A program made the position numbers and the translations under genes. This document shows positions 35,488 through 44,810 of a stretch of 60,550 bases of DNA, in pieces. This DNA comes from an uncultured Verrucomicrobiales bacterium (GTDB lineage: Bacteria > Verrucomicrobiota > Verrucomicrobiia > Verrucomicrobiales > Akkermansiaceae). Where the stretch lies: the NCBI GenBank assembly GCA_937969495.1, contig CALBVY010000016.1:1-60550 (forward strand), written 5' to 3'. Within the stretch, counting starts at the first letter, position 1, and the number at the start of each line of letters is the position of its first letter. The notes beneath the pieces are model-generated. The model had not been told where the DNA came from, did not search any database, and was given only the letters and a program-made list of their open reading frames with translations.

Positions 35488-37716
35488 TCAGTTCGAAATC
35501 GCCTTGATGACTTGCTTCAATTGAGCGCGTTGCTCTTTGTCAGTAGATTTTTCATACAGCTCCTCTAGCAAGGGCTTTGCTTGAACATCAAGTCTATCAA
35601 GGATCTTGCGGGCCTTTGAGCGCAATGAAAATTCCTCCGATACTAGCTCCTTCACCGCCTGATTGATTAACGGACGGAGGCTACCCTCAATGTTGATCTC
35701 AGCTTTCTCCGTCTGACTTTTTATGATCGGCAACTCTTTCACGCGAAACTGCCACTCTACCTGACAACTTCCCTCTAACACATAATCTCTATAGGAACCT
35801 TTTACCCAAGGCCCTCCATCGATACGTGACCAAGCTTCCACCCGATATGTTGAGAGGTTCTCCGCCTTCAAATCAATACTGAATGCATTCTTAAGTGGAG
35901 TTACATCAGCCTTGATGTCCAACTTATCGGATACGTTAGATATAGGCCCATTGGGATCCATAACGGTCATGATCTTAGCTAAAAGATCGAGAAATTGTAC
36001 GTCTGTTCCATCCAACATCCGCCGCGACCAAAACTTAGAGGCAAAAGCCGCCTCATACCAATCTACCGCCCCATTTCTCCAAACATTGTCTTCGAAACTG
36101 GAGATTGCATCAGCGATTGGGGCATCAATCCTCCTTCCTAGTGAAGCGTCAAAATCATAGGTCTGTCCTGCTGCAATCCACGCTTCATAGTTAACACGTA
36201 ATGCTTCGAAAGCTCCAGGATTCTCGTTAATCTTCCGCTGCTGTTTCTCAAAAACATCAAGATAAATACAAGCTGGCTTACGCAGATACTTATCGTAAGA
36301 AGGCTGAAAGGCTTCAACAAAATCTTTGTCTGCTAACACCCTATCTAACACAATTGCTATCTCATCGAGAGCTGCTGGATTGTAATGGCCAAATGAAGTT
36401 CTCGATTCTAGATTGAATTTACCATTTTTATGTGGGCCAGAAAGGTAAACATCATTTTCAAGTATTCCTTCTAACCAAGATAGGCTCAACTTGCCGCTCC
36501 AGGGATTATAGATTCGCCCTTTGGTATCTCTACCAATAATAAGATTTCCCTGTCGCGGCTGTACTTTCGCACCAGCTTGTGACTCAATAAAAGCGTCAAC
36601 AAAATGCTCTAAAGTCCACGTCACCAAGGCTTGGTTTGCTGCTTTTTCCGCGCGGACAAGAGCCGTCGTCCCGAGAACCGCAGCGAGAAAAACAATTGCC
36701 AAACCTCCAATCCTCGATTCGGCCCGATCAGCAGCTCGCCGGCAATTCGTATCTAAAATGCGTTTAATACGCACCCGCATCGTTGAAGGCCTTGCCATTG
36801 GCATTGCCATCGCTGGAACACTGACAGATTTGGCACAAAATTTTAAAAGCGCACCAGCGTATTCATCAGCACCTATCCCAGCACTCAGCACCGCATCATC
36901 AGCAGCACACTCTTGGGATATTTTCAATTTTCGATAGGCAATCCAAACAAAAGGGTTAACCCAATACGCGGCCAAGCATAGCTGAGCAAGAAAGTTGAAA
37001 AAACCATCAAAATGACGCACATGAGCAACTTCATGCCTAAGTATAATCTCCCAATCTGCACGCTCCCAATCACATGCGCTTGCAGGCACAAAAAGCGTGG
37101 GCCGAAGTATACCTGCAACAAAAGGAATCCCATCAGCAGTTTGCAGCTCTCTAAGCTTCAGGCCTCTGACTCCTGCTCGCTGACATACAATATGAAACTT
37201 TTCCATCATTGGAGCACTCCCAGATTCACTCTGCCGGTAAAGATTCACTAGACCAATCAACCCAAACAATGGACGCATCAAAAGAACGATCATTCCAAGA
37301 ATCCAGACGACTAACATTAAGACTGGCCAACTGATGCTTAACTTTTCATCAGGGCTTGACGCAGTTGGTGTTTGAGGCTCCGCAATCTGGTTCGAGGGAG
37401 CCAACTTCATCTCACTATGAGCTGTGACGGTAGGGCTTTCCACTGGCACTGTACCCGGTATCACAACTGCTGTGATTTTTTCTTTTTGAATGCTATCGCG
37501 ATGGCCTAGCATCTCCATCACTAACATCGGCTTAGCAAAACCTAACAAAACCATCACAGTAGCCGCAGCAAACACCGATCTCCAGCAGGTCGCTACAACA
37601 CGTGCCGAGCGTTTTCTAAGGAAAAATATAACAGCAAGCGCTAGGGCGAAAAATATCAGTCCTCGTATTTCTACTGACAGTATCCCTCGAGTTAATTCTG
37701 AGTAATCCATATTCAT
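35488..37716 (-). CDS. BlaR1/MecR1-type M56 membrane metallopeptidase with non-penicillin-binding C-terminal region
   Basis: M56 proteins sense an envelope signal and trigger cleavage of a BlaI-type repressor. This 742-residue protein has N-terminal membrane helices (residues about 17-32 and 45-68), another near 130-155, and a zinc protease site HEVAH at 228-232 in the sequence RHEVAHVRHFDGF. A further helix lies near 340-355. The remaining 380 or so residues should be outside the cytoplasm but do not look like the penicillin-binding sensor of BlaR1: I see no SxxK-SxN-KTG set. The region is helical and unrecognised. It follows the BlaI-like gene by three bases, forming a clear sensor-repressor pair. 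Confidence 0.88.
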   Translation of the reverse strand: MNMDYSELTRGILSVEIRGLIFFALALAVIFFLRKRSARVVATCWRSVFAAATVMVLLGFAKPMLVMEMLGHRDSIQKEKITAVVIPGTVPVESPTVTAHSEMKLAPSNQIAEPQTPTASSPDEKLSISWPVLMLVVWILGMIVLLMRPLFGLIGLVNLYRQSESGSAPMMEKFHIVCQRAGVRGLKLRELQTADGIPFVAGILRPTLFVPASACDWERADWEIILRHEVAHVRHFDGFFNFLAQLCLAAYWVNPFVWIAYRKLKISQECAADDAVLSAGIGADEYAGALLKFCAKSVSVPAMAMPMARPSTMRVRIKRILDTNCRRAADRAESRIGGLAIVFLAAVLGTTALVRAEKAANQALVTWTLEHFVDAFIESQAGAKVQPRQGNLIIGRDTKGRIYNPWSGKLSLSWLEGILENDVYLSGPHKNGKFNLESRTSFGHYNPAALDEIAIVLDRVLADKDFVEAFQPSYDKYLRKPACIYLDVFEKQQRKINENPGAFEALRVNYEAWIAAGQTYDFDASLGRRIDAPIADAISSFEDNVWRNGAVDWYEAAFASKFWSRRMLDGTDVQFLDLLAKIMTVMDPNGPISNVSDKLDIKADVTPLKNAFSIDLKAENLSTYRVEAWSRIDGGPWVKGSYRDYVLEGSCQVEWQFRVKELPIIKSQTEKAEINIEGSLRPLINQAVKELVSEEFSLRSKARKILDRLDVQAKPLLEELYEKSTDKEQRAQLKQVIKAISN

Positions 37717-37719
37717 CGT

Positions 37720-38145
37720 TTAACTTTTCTTTGTTTCGTTTTTCGCGTCTTCGATGAGCCTTGTAAGTTGTTCCAATTCCTCAGAATCCAATTTTTTATT
37801 CCCCATCCCTAACAAACCTGATACCGCACTGGCCACTGAGCCTTGATAAAAGGTAGTTACCAATCTACCGAGGGCAGACTGAGCCGCCTGCTCTGTCGCG
37901 ACGGCAGGCGAATAAACAAAGGTCTTTTTGTCTTTTACGTAAGTGGCATGCTCCGCTTCCACTAACGACCGTAAAGTCGTCCGAACTGAAGCATAACTTG
38001 GTTGATTAGGAATCAACTCCCATACCCGACGCGCGGTCACCGGTGCCTGTGAGTAAAGAATATCCATTACTTGTTGCTGCCGAGGCGATAGAGCAGCAGG
38101 CTTAGAAACGGAGGGCTTCTCCTCTTTGTTATCTTCATAAGACAT
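37720..38145 (-). CDS. BlaI/MecI-type transcriptional repressor
   Basis: The repressor has a winged-helix domain (LSPRQQQVMDILYSQAPVTA, then SYASVRTTLRSLVEAEHATY) and a C-terminal dimerisation region, as in BlaI/MecI. I place the start at the ATG at 38145 (141 residues). A frame extends upstream to a GTG at 38163, but that GTG lies inside the operator palindrome and the extra residues are not family-like. Two TGTG-N8-CACA operators sit directly before or on the start, so autorepression is likely. The gene is followed by the M56 protease (three-base gap) and the thioredoxin gene. Confidence 0.9.
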   Translation of the reverse strand: MSYEDNKEEKPSVSKPAALSPRQQQVMDILYSQAPVTARRVWELIPNQPSYASVRTTLRSLVEAEHATYVKDKKTFVYSPAVATEQAAQSALGRLVTTFYQGSVASAVSGLLGMGNKKLDSEELEQLTRLIEDAKNETKKS

Positions 38146-38146
38146 A

Positions 38147-38162
38147 TGTGGATATTTCCACA
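38147..38162 (-). promoter_or_regulatory. Operator O1 of the BlaI-type operon
   Basis: TGTG-GATATTTC-CACA is the core of a longer palindrome (CATATGTGGA at 38143-38152 and TCCACACATATG at 38157-38168). It touches the predicted start codon. Its half-sites and eight-base spacing match operator O2, exactly 40 bp away, about four helical turns, so two dimers could bind the same DNA face. Confidence 0.65.
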
Positions 38163-38186
38163 CATATGCATTGAGTCAACAAGAAA

Positions 38187-38202
38187 TGTGGTTTTTTTCA
38201 CA
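38187..38202 (-). promoter_or_regulatory. Operator O2 of the BlaI-type operon
   Basis: TGTG-GTTTTTTT-CACA has the same half-sites and spacing as O1. It lies upstream of a TTGACT sequence (on the minus strand at about 38173-38178) that could be the -35 box of the operon, so repressors on O1 and O2 would flank the promoter. Confidence 0.55.
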
Positions 38203-38398
38203 CTTTAACACAAATACCCCCCTCTAGGACTTACTTTCTAAGATCGACAACAATCTCCACTTATCCAGACCTCATCATATTAGCAGGCGAATTGTAATCA
38301 ATTAGGAGAACCTCTGGCTAGAATTTTGGGGAACCTCAGTATCCACACAAGAAGCATATAAGATTGCAGCTAGCTCATATCGTGTTTATTGGAGAGGA

Positions 38399-39151
38399 GT
38401 GTCTGCTTTTTTTCATGCGCTTCATATCATTTCTTGGATAGCGTTACTCATCATGATTCCTGGGGTTGGTGCGATGCTCTGGATCAAAAATAGAAGTGCG
38501 CTACATTGCTGGGTGAGGCTTTATCATCAGCCTGATCGGTGGCTGTTAGCGTCACGTATACCCAGTGATAGCTCTGCAAAACAGAGAAACATCGCCCTCC
38601 AGGAGGTCGTGGAATTAGCACGCAACTGCGAGTGGAATGCATCTTGCGCCTATCAAGGGCGCGATGCGAAATCAGGGCAAATCATCATCGGTCTTATATC
38701 TGATAAGAAACCTCAAAATCTTTCTACCAAAATAGAGTTTACCCGTATCTCTAGTGGGCTCGTTCTCCGAGCTTCCGGTCAGCCGAGAGATGAGGCTATT
38801 ACCGTCAGCTCTCAGGTCGAAGCCTGGAGCCAAAGAAATTCAATAACGCCAAAAGCCACCCCCTACTCCATCACAGCACAATCATTTCAATGCTGGGAAT
38901 GGCCTGTTAAAGAGTTATCCCCAGCACCCTCTTTGAGCAGAAAATTAGCGGAAAAAATTTTCGAGCTACGTGACATCGCCTTTTATCCGCTGGTGGTAAC
39001 TCCTCTTACTATCGCGATGCTTGGCACAGGGAGCACCTTTCTATTTGGAATGGGGATTTTCAGTATTATCCTACTCTCTGGTGCACATAAGTTTGTCTTT
39101 CTCCACCAGCGTGAAGACGCTACTCAGGAGCGTCACCTGCAGAATTATTAA
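38399..39151 (+). CDS. Membrane protein of unknown function
   Basis: I do not recognise this 250-residue protein. It starts with a hydrophobic helix (ISWIALLIMIPGVGAMLWI), has a soluble middle region of about 150 residues, and ends with two helices (ALL-type around FYPLVVTPLTIAMLGTGSTF and MGIFSIILLSG). The GTG start follows GGAGAGGAG closely, which is unusually tight, and a downstream ATG at 38450 is possible. It overlaps the convergent DUF4130 gene by 32 bases at the 3' ends. No context suggests a role. Confidence 0.6.
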   Translation: MSAFFHALHIISWIALLIMIPGVGAMLWIKNRSALHCWVRLYHQPDRWLLASRIPSDSSAKQRNIALQEVVELARNCEWNASCAYQGRDAKSGQIIIGLISDKKPQNLSTKIEFTRISSGLVLRASGQPRDEAITVSSQVEAWSQRNSITPKATPYSITAQSFQCWEWPVKELSPAPSLSRKLAEKIFELRDIAFYPLVVTPLTIAMLGTGSTFLFGMGIFSIILLSGAHKFVFLHQREDATQERHLQNY

Positions 39152-40007
39152 GCCGGTGTAACTCCTCCAGATAACCTACTTTAGGCCTCGGCTTCACAGC
39201 GCTCGCTTGACGCTCCATCATCTCTAATACCTGCTCGCTACTCCCCTGAATAAGCTCTTGGATGATTTCAGCCTCGGGGAGATTTTTCCAATATTTCTTG
39301 GGCATTTCAGACTGCATCATTTTTATTTTTAACCGAGCGGGATTAAATGTGCTGCGGTAATAAGCCAGCCAGTATGCCTCAAATGCATCATCACTCTGAG
39401 GCACTTCCTCTTTTTGTAAACCTTCACTAAACTCGATTGTTTCCCCGTCCCAATGGGCACATTCATCAGGTGTCAAAATAGACCACCTCATCCCCGTGAA
39501 GCGCTTACGAAAAAAGGGCACATTCAACCTCAGAATCCGGTGCTCTGGCTCAAACCATGACACATAATACTCCTCGCCATTGCCGTCATCTAACTGCTTA
39601 AATCTGACAAAAGCACGCATCTTGTGCATATCTCTACGGATCTCCTTCTGCATCTTATGAAGTCTGAGCACAGCGTCATCAGTATGGTTAATCAATAGAG
39701 CGCGATCACCACCATGGGTCATCCGCCAGATCACATCATAGAGTAATGCCCACTGCGTGTCTGAGCGGTGACTAGCCACACTCTCAGCAAGGTGCAAAAA
39801 TGCCTTAGGCACGGTATACTGCGGCTGAGATGCTTCATACTGTGCAGGCTCTTCCTGGAGCACGCTCAGCTCAGAGAAGTTAAATAACCCACTCTCTTCT
39901 TCCGAAAAGCGCCATTCTACATCACAGGGAGGAATCTTAGCATGGAGTAAACGCCTCGCCTGCTCACGCCATGAGGAAAAGCTTGGGTCTATTGTTACAC
40001 CTTGCAT
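39120..40007 (-). CDS. DUF4130 protein, partner of the radical SAM DNA-repair-type protein
   Basis: The 295-residue protein matches the DUF4130 family (probable DNA metabolism protein, TIGR03915-like as I recall it). Features are the central QWALLYDVIWRMTHGG, MRAFVRFKQLDD, YYVSWFEPEHRILRL and FRKRFTGMRWSILTPD. In many genomes DUF4130 is fused to a UdgX-type uracil-DNA glycosylase domain; here the protein ends soon after the DUF4130 region and no glycosylase motif is seen. It starts 12 bases after the radical SAM gene, so the two are an operon. They are probably involved in nucleic acid repair or modification, with the chemistry unknown. Confidence 0.85.
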   Translation of the reverse strand: MQGVTIDPSFSSWREQARRLLHAKIPPCDVEWRFSEEESGLFNFSELSVLQEEPAQYEASQPQYTVPKAFLHLAESVASHRSDTQWALLYDVIWRMTHGGDRALLINHTDDAVLRLHKMQKEIRRDMHKMRAFVRFKQLDDGNGEEYYVSWFEPEHRILRLNVPFFRKRFTGMRWSILTPDECAHWDGETIEFSEGLQKEEVPQSDDAFEAYWLAYYRSTFNPARLKIKMMQSEMPKKYWKNLPEAEIIQELIQGSSEQVLEMMERQASAVKPRPKVGYLEELHRLNNSAGDAPE

Positions 40008-40019
40008 CTTAAGAAAAAT

Positions 40020-41357
40020 TTAAAATTCACCGGTGCGAGCCTCCTGCTGCGTTGTTCTATCAGAAATCAGCGACTGCTCTGATATTACAGATTTTGGCGG
40101 AGGACCAAATGATAGCTCCATCTGCTCAGGTGGTGGCGCAAAGTGCGCGCGGAGCTTTTCACTACTCCATTCCAGTCTCGCTGGCTGATGATCCATACAA
40201 ATTAAAAACGGCAGACATTTTTTTACGTTCACACGCAGCTTTATGAGATCCTCTAGGCGTAGCGCATGGTGACGCCGCAGGCTGACAATACGCTTAGCAT
40301 TCCTAACACCTAACCCTGGTATACGGTAAAGCCGCTCAATAGGTGAGCGATTCACATCAATAGGAAACTCAGCACGATTGCGCAGCGCCCATGAAAGCTT
40401 AGGATCAATATCCAGATCCAAATTCGGGTGCTGATCCGGCATCAGCTCCCCTACCTGATAACCATAGAAGCGTAATAACCAGTCTGCTTGATAGAGCCGA
40501 TGCTCTCTAACCAAAGGAGGTGACTTCAGTGGCAATATAACTGAAGGCTCAGGAATAGGGCTGAAGGCAGAGTAGTAGACTCGTCTTAGTTTAAAATTTC
40601 CATACAAGTCCTCAGCTCGATGCAAAAAATGCGCATCACTGGAGCCATCTGCACCGATGATCATTTGCGTTGATTGCCCAGTGGCAAAAGTGCCCTCGTT
40701 CATTTTTTTTCCAGAACGACGCCTAACACGCTTTTCTTTACGGATCGCCTTTGCTTCTGTGATCTTACCATTAATATTTCCCATGGCATCACGCGTACGG
40801 CCTACATTTTTCTCCGGTGCCAGCTTCGCCAATGTTTCCTGCCTCGGTAATTCCACATTGATGCTGAGCCGATCTGCAAATTTACCCGCTTGCTCGATCA
40901 GTTCAGGGGATGCCTCAGGAATAGTCTTCAGATGAATATAACCACGGAAGTCATGTGTCTCCCTCAGTAACTGCGCCACCCTAACAAGCTGCTCCATCGT
41001 ATAATCCGCACTGCGCACAATCCCTGAACTCAAAAACAAACCCTCGATATAGTTTCTTTTATAAAAGGACAACGTAAGCTCCACCACCTCCTCTGGCGTA
41101 AAACGAGCTCTTCTTACATTACTGGATCTACGATTAATGCAGTAGTGACAATCGTAGACACATACATTCGTCAGCAGCACCTTAAGCAGCGAAATACAAC
41201 GCCCATCCGGCGCATAGGAATGACAAATACCCACCCCTCCAGTAGACCCAATCCCCTTAGACCCCAGAGAGTTTTTCTGCGCAGCACCGGAACTGGCACA
41301 AGAGGCATCATATTTAGCGGCATCCGCTAAAATCTCCAATTTCGCTAAAGTATTCAT
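40020..41357 (-). CDS. Putative DNA modification/repair radical SAM protein
   Basis: The 445-residue protein has the radical SAM cluster motif C66-x3-C70-x2-C73 in NVCVYDCHYCINRR. This variant, with VRRARFTPEEVVELTLSFYKRNYIEGLFLSSG following, fits the family linked to uracil-DNA glycosylase (TIGR03916-like). Near the C-terminus a helix-hairpin-helix reads YRIPGLGVRNAKRIVSLRRH, suggesting DNA binding. A final tail with little pattern follows. It is transcribed just before the DUF4130 gene. The substrate is not known. Confidence 0.87.
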   Translation of the reverse strand: MNTLAKLEILADAAKYDASCASSGAAQKNSLGSKGIGSTGGVGICHSYAPDGRCISLLKVLLTNVCVYDCHYCINRRSSNVRRARFTPEEVVELTLSFYKRNYIEGLFLSSGIVRSADYTMEQLVRVAQLLRETHDFRGYIHLKTIPEASPELIEQAGKFADRLSINVELPRQETLAKLAPEKNVGRTRDAMGNINGKITEAKAIRKEKRVRRRSGKKMNEGTFATGQSTQMIIGADGSSDAHFLHRAEDLYGNFKLRRVYYSAFSPIPEPSVILPLKSPPLVREHRLYQADWLLRFYGYQVGELMPDQHPNLDLDIDPKLSWALRNRAEFPIDVNRSPIERLYRIPGLGVRNAKRIVSLRRHHALRLEDLIKLRVNVKKCLPFLICMDHQPARLEWSSEKLRAHFAPPPEQMELSFGPPPKSVISEQSLISDRTTQQEARTGEF

Positions 41358-41814
41358 ATGAACACTTTATTGATGAGGGTTACTTAAGCAAGCCGTAAAG
41401 TTAATTCTTTGCTACCTTTATCAATAAAAGGCATTTAGCGCTCCTCCCTCTCCTGCGGTCGCCGAGGTGGAGTATTCATCGGCTTCCGAAGAACATGACT
41501 ATGAAACAATAAAAGTAGGCTATTGAGGATGACAATATTCATAATTTGCTAACTCACTATGTCTATATATTGTCTTTATTATCAAGGAGGTCAATCAATT
41601 TGTCCACCCTCAATAACCACTTCAAACAACCAACTAATAATCAATAAGTTAAATAAATATAAGATACCCGATACCCCTTAAAATATCAGAGAGACCAGAG
41701 TAATTTTGGAAAATGATTTGATTATGTCTATATTATGTACAAAATAAGATTGAGTTGTTTATCAGACCATATTTCAATTAAATCCCTCCAATTACTCACC
41801 CTTACATTTCATCG
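41358..41814. other. 457-base divergent intergenic region upstream of the CarH-like gene
   Basis: No gene is evident. The region separates the minus-strand radical SAM gene from the plus-strand CarH-like operon and must contain both promoters. The palindrome TGTACA at 41736-41741, in ATGTACAAAATAAG, resembles binding half-sites described for CarA/CarH/LitR regulators and overlaps AT-rich boxes such as TATTAT (41731-41736). It lies about 75 bases before the start at 41815, so it is a candidate autoregulatory operator. The assignment is inference. Confidence 0.4.
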
Positions 41815-42783
41815 ATGTCTAAAAAAACACTCCATATGCATGGCATCAAAGTTGCCACGACATTAACCGGGCTGAGTGATCACGTCATTCGCGTATGGGA
41901 GAAGCGCTACAATGCCGTCACCCCTGAACGCACGACCACGAATCGCCGCCTCTACTCAGATAGCGATATCGCGAGACTGCAAAATCTTTCCAAACTCGTC
42001 CAACAAGGCTGCGCAATCAGCAATATTGCCAGCCTCTCTGACCAAGAGCTTGATGCTCTGCTAGACTCCATCACAGCCTCGGAGGAAACCCCTCAAAACC
42101 CAGAAAAAACTGGCCAGGTCAATCAATTTATCCTCGCAGCCAGCAGTGCTATCCGGCATCTAGATCAAGATCGGCTAGAACAAGTATTTGACCAAGCAGC
42201 GTTCGACCTCGGCTACTCTGGTATGCTTGAGCTTGTGATTATCCCAGTGATGCAGCAAGTGGGTGAGGACTGGTTTCATGGCCTGATTACCACTGCTGAC
42301 GAGCACGCTGCCACGAGCTTCATTAAGGAATATTTATCACATACTGTAAGGTCATTCTCTGTGGATGAAAATGCACCTGTTCTCGTAGTCACCACACCAG
42401 CCGGGCAGCTACATGACCTGAGCGCATTTATCGGCTCGTGCCAGGCGCGAAAGGCTGGATGGAAGGTTGTCTATCTAGGCGCCTCTCTCCCCGCCAATGA
42501 AATTGCTGGCAGCATCAGCCGTGTTAATGCTACCGCGCTACTACTCAGCATCGTCTACCCTCTCGACGATTCCAAATTACCCGGCGAACTCATCCAACTG
42601 CGCAAACAATGCCCAGAAAACCTACCCATTCTCATCGGCGGCTCCGGTCTAAGTAACTACGCCCAGACGATTACAGAGATCGGAGCAATCAACATTCCGC
42701 ACATCTCTGGTTTATCATCTGAACTACTCAAAATACGACAATCTAGACCCATGCCCGCCATCGCGCTCAAGGAAGCGCAGTAA
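41815..42783 (+). CDS. CarH/LitR-like B12-dependent photoreceptor, MerR-type regulator
   Basis: The 322-residue protein has an N-terminal MerR winged-helix domain (SDHVIRVWEKRYNAVTPER, RRLYSDSDIARL), a helical light-sensing bundle and a C-terminal cobalamin-binding domain. Residues known from CarH are conserved with the right spacing: Trp153, Glu163-His164 in TTADEHAATS, and the lower cobalt ligand candidate His200 in TPAGQLHD (compare Trp131, Glu141-His142, His177 in Thermus CarH). It is likely a repressor released by green or near-UV light through adenosylcobalamin photolysis. It heads an operon with a TetR-like protein, an AarF-like kinase and an SDR. Confidence 0.88.
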   Translation: MSKKTLHMHGIKVATTLTGLSDHVIRVWEKRYNAVTPERTTTNRRLYSDSDIARLQNLSKLVQQGCAISNIASLSDQELDALLDSITASEETPQNPEKTGQVNQFILAASSAIRHLDQDRLEQVFDQAAFDLGYSGMLELVIIPVMQQVGEDWFHGLITTADEHAATSFIKEYLSHTVRSFSVDENAPVLVVTTPAGQLHDLSAFIGSCQARKAGWKVVYLGASLPANEIAGSISRVNATALLLSIVYPLDDSKLPGELIQLRKQCPENLPILIGGSGLSNYAQTITEIGAINIPHISGLSSELLKIRQSRPMPAIALKEAQ

Positions 42784-42807
42784 ACACTCCAACATAATAC
42801 GAACACC

Positions 42808-43467
42808 ATGAGCAAAGCATCTCAAAAAACTCCGTCCAAAACCGCACCTGATATCCCATCTGCTTACTGGCACTATCTCCTAACTCATGGAAAACGACCT
42901 GCCAGCGTCTATGCATTTACCCATGAGATAGAAATGGAGGAAGCTGACTTCTACGCCCACGCAGCGAGCTTTTCCTCACTAGAGGCACGCTACTGGAAAA
43001 ACACCATCGAAGAAACAATCACGGTGTTAGAATCTGATGAAGATTACTCAGGTTACGCTCCTGACCAGAAGCTTCTCGCCTTTTTCTATACTTACTTTTC
43101 CCATATTCAGAAGCATCGCTCTCGGCTCGTGGAGTTCTTCCCCCGCCCCGGCTGCTATCAATCTTTAAAACCTATGCGAGCAACCTTCGTGGAGTATACC
43201 AAAGATATCATCACTCAAGGCCTAGAGGATGGCTCCATTGCTGATCGTAAAAAACTCACTGAGAAATACCCCCAGCTTCTGTTTGAGCAGTTCCGTAGTA
43301 TCATTGAGTTCTACCGTAAGGATCACTCTGAGGAATTTCAGGATACAGATGCTTTTATCGAGAAAAGCGTCCGCTTCGGTGCTGATGTAGCACGCTCTGG
43401 CACTCTTGATTCAGCTTTCGATCTCGGCAGATTTCTCCTCCGCAGGTTCACCCTTAACGAATCCTAA
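42808..43467 (+). CDS. TetR-like regulator with divergent helix-turn-helix
   Basis: The 219-residue protein aligns in pattern with TetR proteins: HGKRPASVYAFTHEIEMEEA and DFYAHAASFSSLEARYW resemble the helix-turn-helix followed by the FYxxFxSFxxLE turn. The C-terminal half is a helical ligand/dimer domain. The DNA-binding portion has diverged, so it may not bind DNA. I recall similar proteins next to AarF/ABC1 kinases in Bacteroidetes. It starts 24 bases after the CarH-like gene and ends six bases before the AarF gene. Confidence 0.7.
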   Translation: MSKASQKTPSKTAPDIPSAYWHYLLTHGKRPASVYAFTHEIEMEEADFYAHAASFSSLEARYWKNTIEETITVLESDEDYSGYAPDQKLLAFFYTYFSHIQKHRSRLVEFFPRPGCYQSLKPMRATFVEYTKDIITQGLEDGSIADRKKLTEKYPQLLFEQFRSIIEFYRKDHSEEFQDTDAFIEKSVRFGADVARSGTLDSAFDLGRFLLRRFTLNES

Positions 43468-43473
43468 CAAAAC

Positions 43474-44790
43474 GTGAAAGAACAAACTAAAATCCCAAAA
43501 CACAAGTTAGGCCGCGCTACACGGCTCGCCACCACCGGCGTGCAGGTAGGGGTAAACTATCTGAAGTATAAAACCCGCAAAGCTCTCACTGGAAATGACG
43601 ATAAAACAAATTTCCATGAGACCACTGCCCGCCAGACGTATGACACCTTCAGCCAACTCAAAGGCGGCCCATTGAAGCTCGCCCAGATGCTAAGCATGGA
43701 TAGAAACCTCATTCCTGAGCAGTATGTTGAGGAGTTTTCCAAAGCTCAATATTCCGCACCACCTCTCACTTTCCCACTGGTGGTCAATACCTTTATCAAG
43801 GAACTCGGGAAACACCCCAATGAGCTCTTCGATACTTTTACACGCAAGGCCGTTTCAGGAGCATCAATCGGTCAGGTGCACCAAGCAGAAAAGGACGGCC
43901 AGCGCTACGCCGTAAAAATCCAATACCCTGGCGTAGCGGATAGCTTAAAGTCTGATCTCGCGATCGTAAAACCCCTTGCCATGCGGCTCTTCCAGCTCGA
44001 TGCCAAATCACTTGATCCTTACATGAAGGAGGTGCAAGAACGATTATTGGAAGAAACAGACTACTGCCTGGAGCTGGAACGCTCTCTGGAGCTGGTCGCT
44101 CAATCTAACCACCTCCCCCTCACCCACTTCCCTCAGTATTTTCCAGAGTTCAGCAGCCGTCGTATCCTCACTATGCAATGGGTAGGTGGTGTGCAGTTAG
44201 ATACGTATGCTGACTCAGACACCAGCCAGGATAAAAAACAAGCCGTCGCACAGGCGCTCTGGGATTTCTACCATCATCAGATCCATCACCTCCGCCTCTT
44301 CCATGCCGATCCTCACCCAGGTAATTTTAAGGTCGATGATGATGAACTTTGGATCCTCGATTTTGGCTGCACAAAATCACTCGATAAGGTATTCTATCAG
44401 GATTACTTTGCTCTAATGAATCCTGACGTCATCCATGATGATGCAAGATTCAGTCAGGCTCTCTATGCCCTAGGGCTACTCCTCGATAGTGATGATCCTA
44501 AAGCCGTAAGAAAACTAACTGCGGTCTTCAAAGAGTCCGTGGAGTTACTCTCACGTCCCTTCCTCCAAGGTACATTTGATTTTGGTAATCAAGCCTACTT
44601 TGATGAACTTGGTGCATTTAGCGAGAAGACACGTCTCGATCAAGAACTCAGTAATCTCAGCACCTCTCGAGGCGACGCGAACGCTCTCTATTTAAACCGC
44701 ACTTACTTCGGCCTATATAACCTCATGGGCAGCCTCGGCGCTAAGATCGACGCTAAGCTACCTGATTTTGCTCCTAGCTTCGCAGCCTAA
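43474..44790 (+). CDS. AarF/ABC1/UbiB-family atypical kinase
   Basis: The 438-residue protein has the ABC1 kinase-like fold: GPLKLAQMLSMDRNLIPEQY (here KLAQ, compared with the usual KxGQ), VSGASIGQVHQAEKDG in place of the alanine-rich loop, the lysine in YAVKIQYPG, HADPHPGNFK and the metal site LDFGC. Members bind ATP and act in isoprenoid-lipid metabolism (UbiB, ADCK) or plastoglobule function. The start is GTG at 43474. It sits between a TetR-like gene (six-base gap) and an SDR (20-base gap). In a CarH-controlled operon it may work on a light-protective isoprenoid, which is inference. Confidence 0.88.
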   Translation: MKEQTKIPKHKLGRATRLATTGVQVGVNYLKYKTRKALTGNDDKTNFHETTARQTYDTFSQLKGGPLKLAQMLSMDRNLIPEQYVEEFSKAQYSAPPLTFPLVVNTFIKELGKHPNELFDTFTRKAVSGASIGQVHQAEKDGQRYAVKIQYPGVADSLKSDLAIVKPLAMRLFQLDAKSLDPYMKEVQERLLEETDYCLELERSLELVAQSNHLPLTHFPQYFPEFSSRRILTMQWVGGVQLDTYADSDTSQDKKQAVAQALWDFYHHQIHHLRLFHADPHPGNFKVDDDELWILDFGCTKSLDKVFYQDYFALMNPDVIHDDARFSQALYALGLLLDSDDPKAVRKLTAVFKESVELLSRPFLQGTFDFGNQAYFDELGAFSEKTRLDQELSNLSTSRGDANALYLNRTYFGLYNLMGSLGAKIDAKLPDFAPSFAA

Positions 44791-44810
44791 TCTATCTTTC
44801 CAAATCTCAT

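Noticed and set aside
38146-38163. GTG start at 38163 for the BlaI-type repressor
   Set aside because: The GTG lies within the operator palindrome and the extra six residues do not belong to the family; the ATG at 38145 is preferred.
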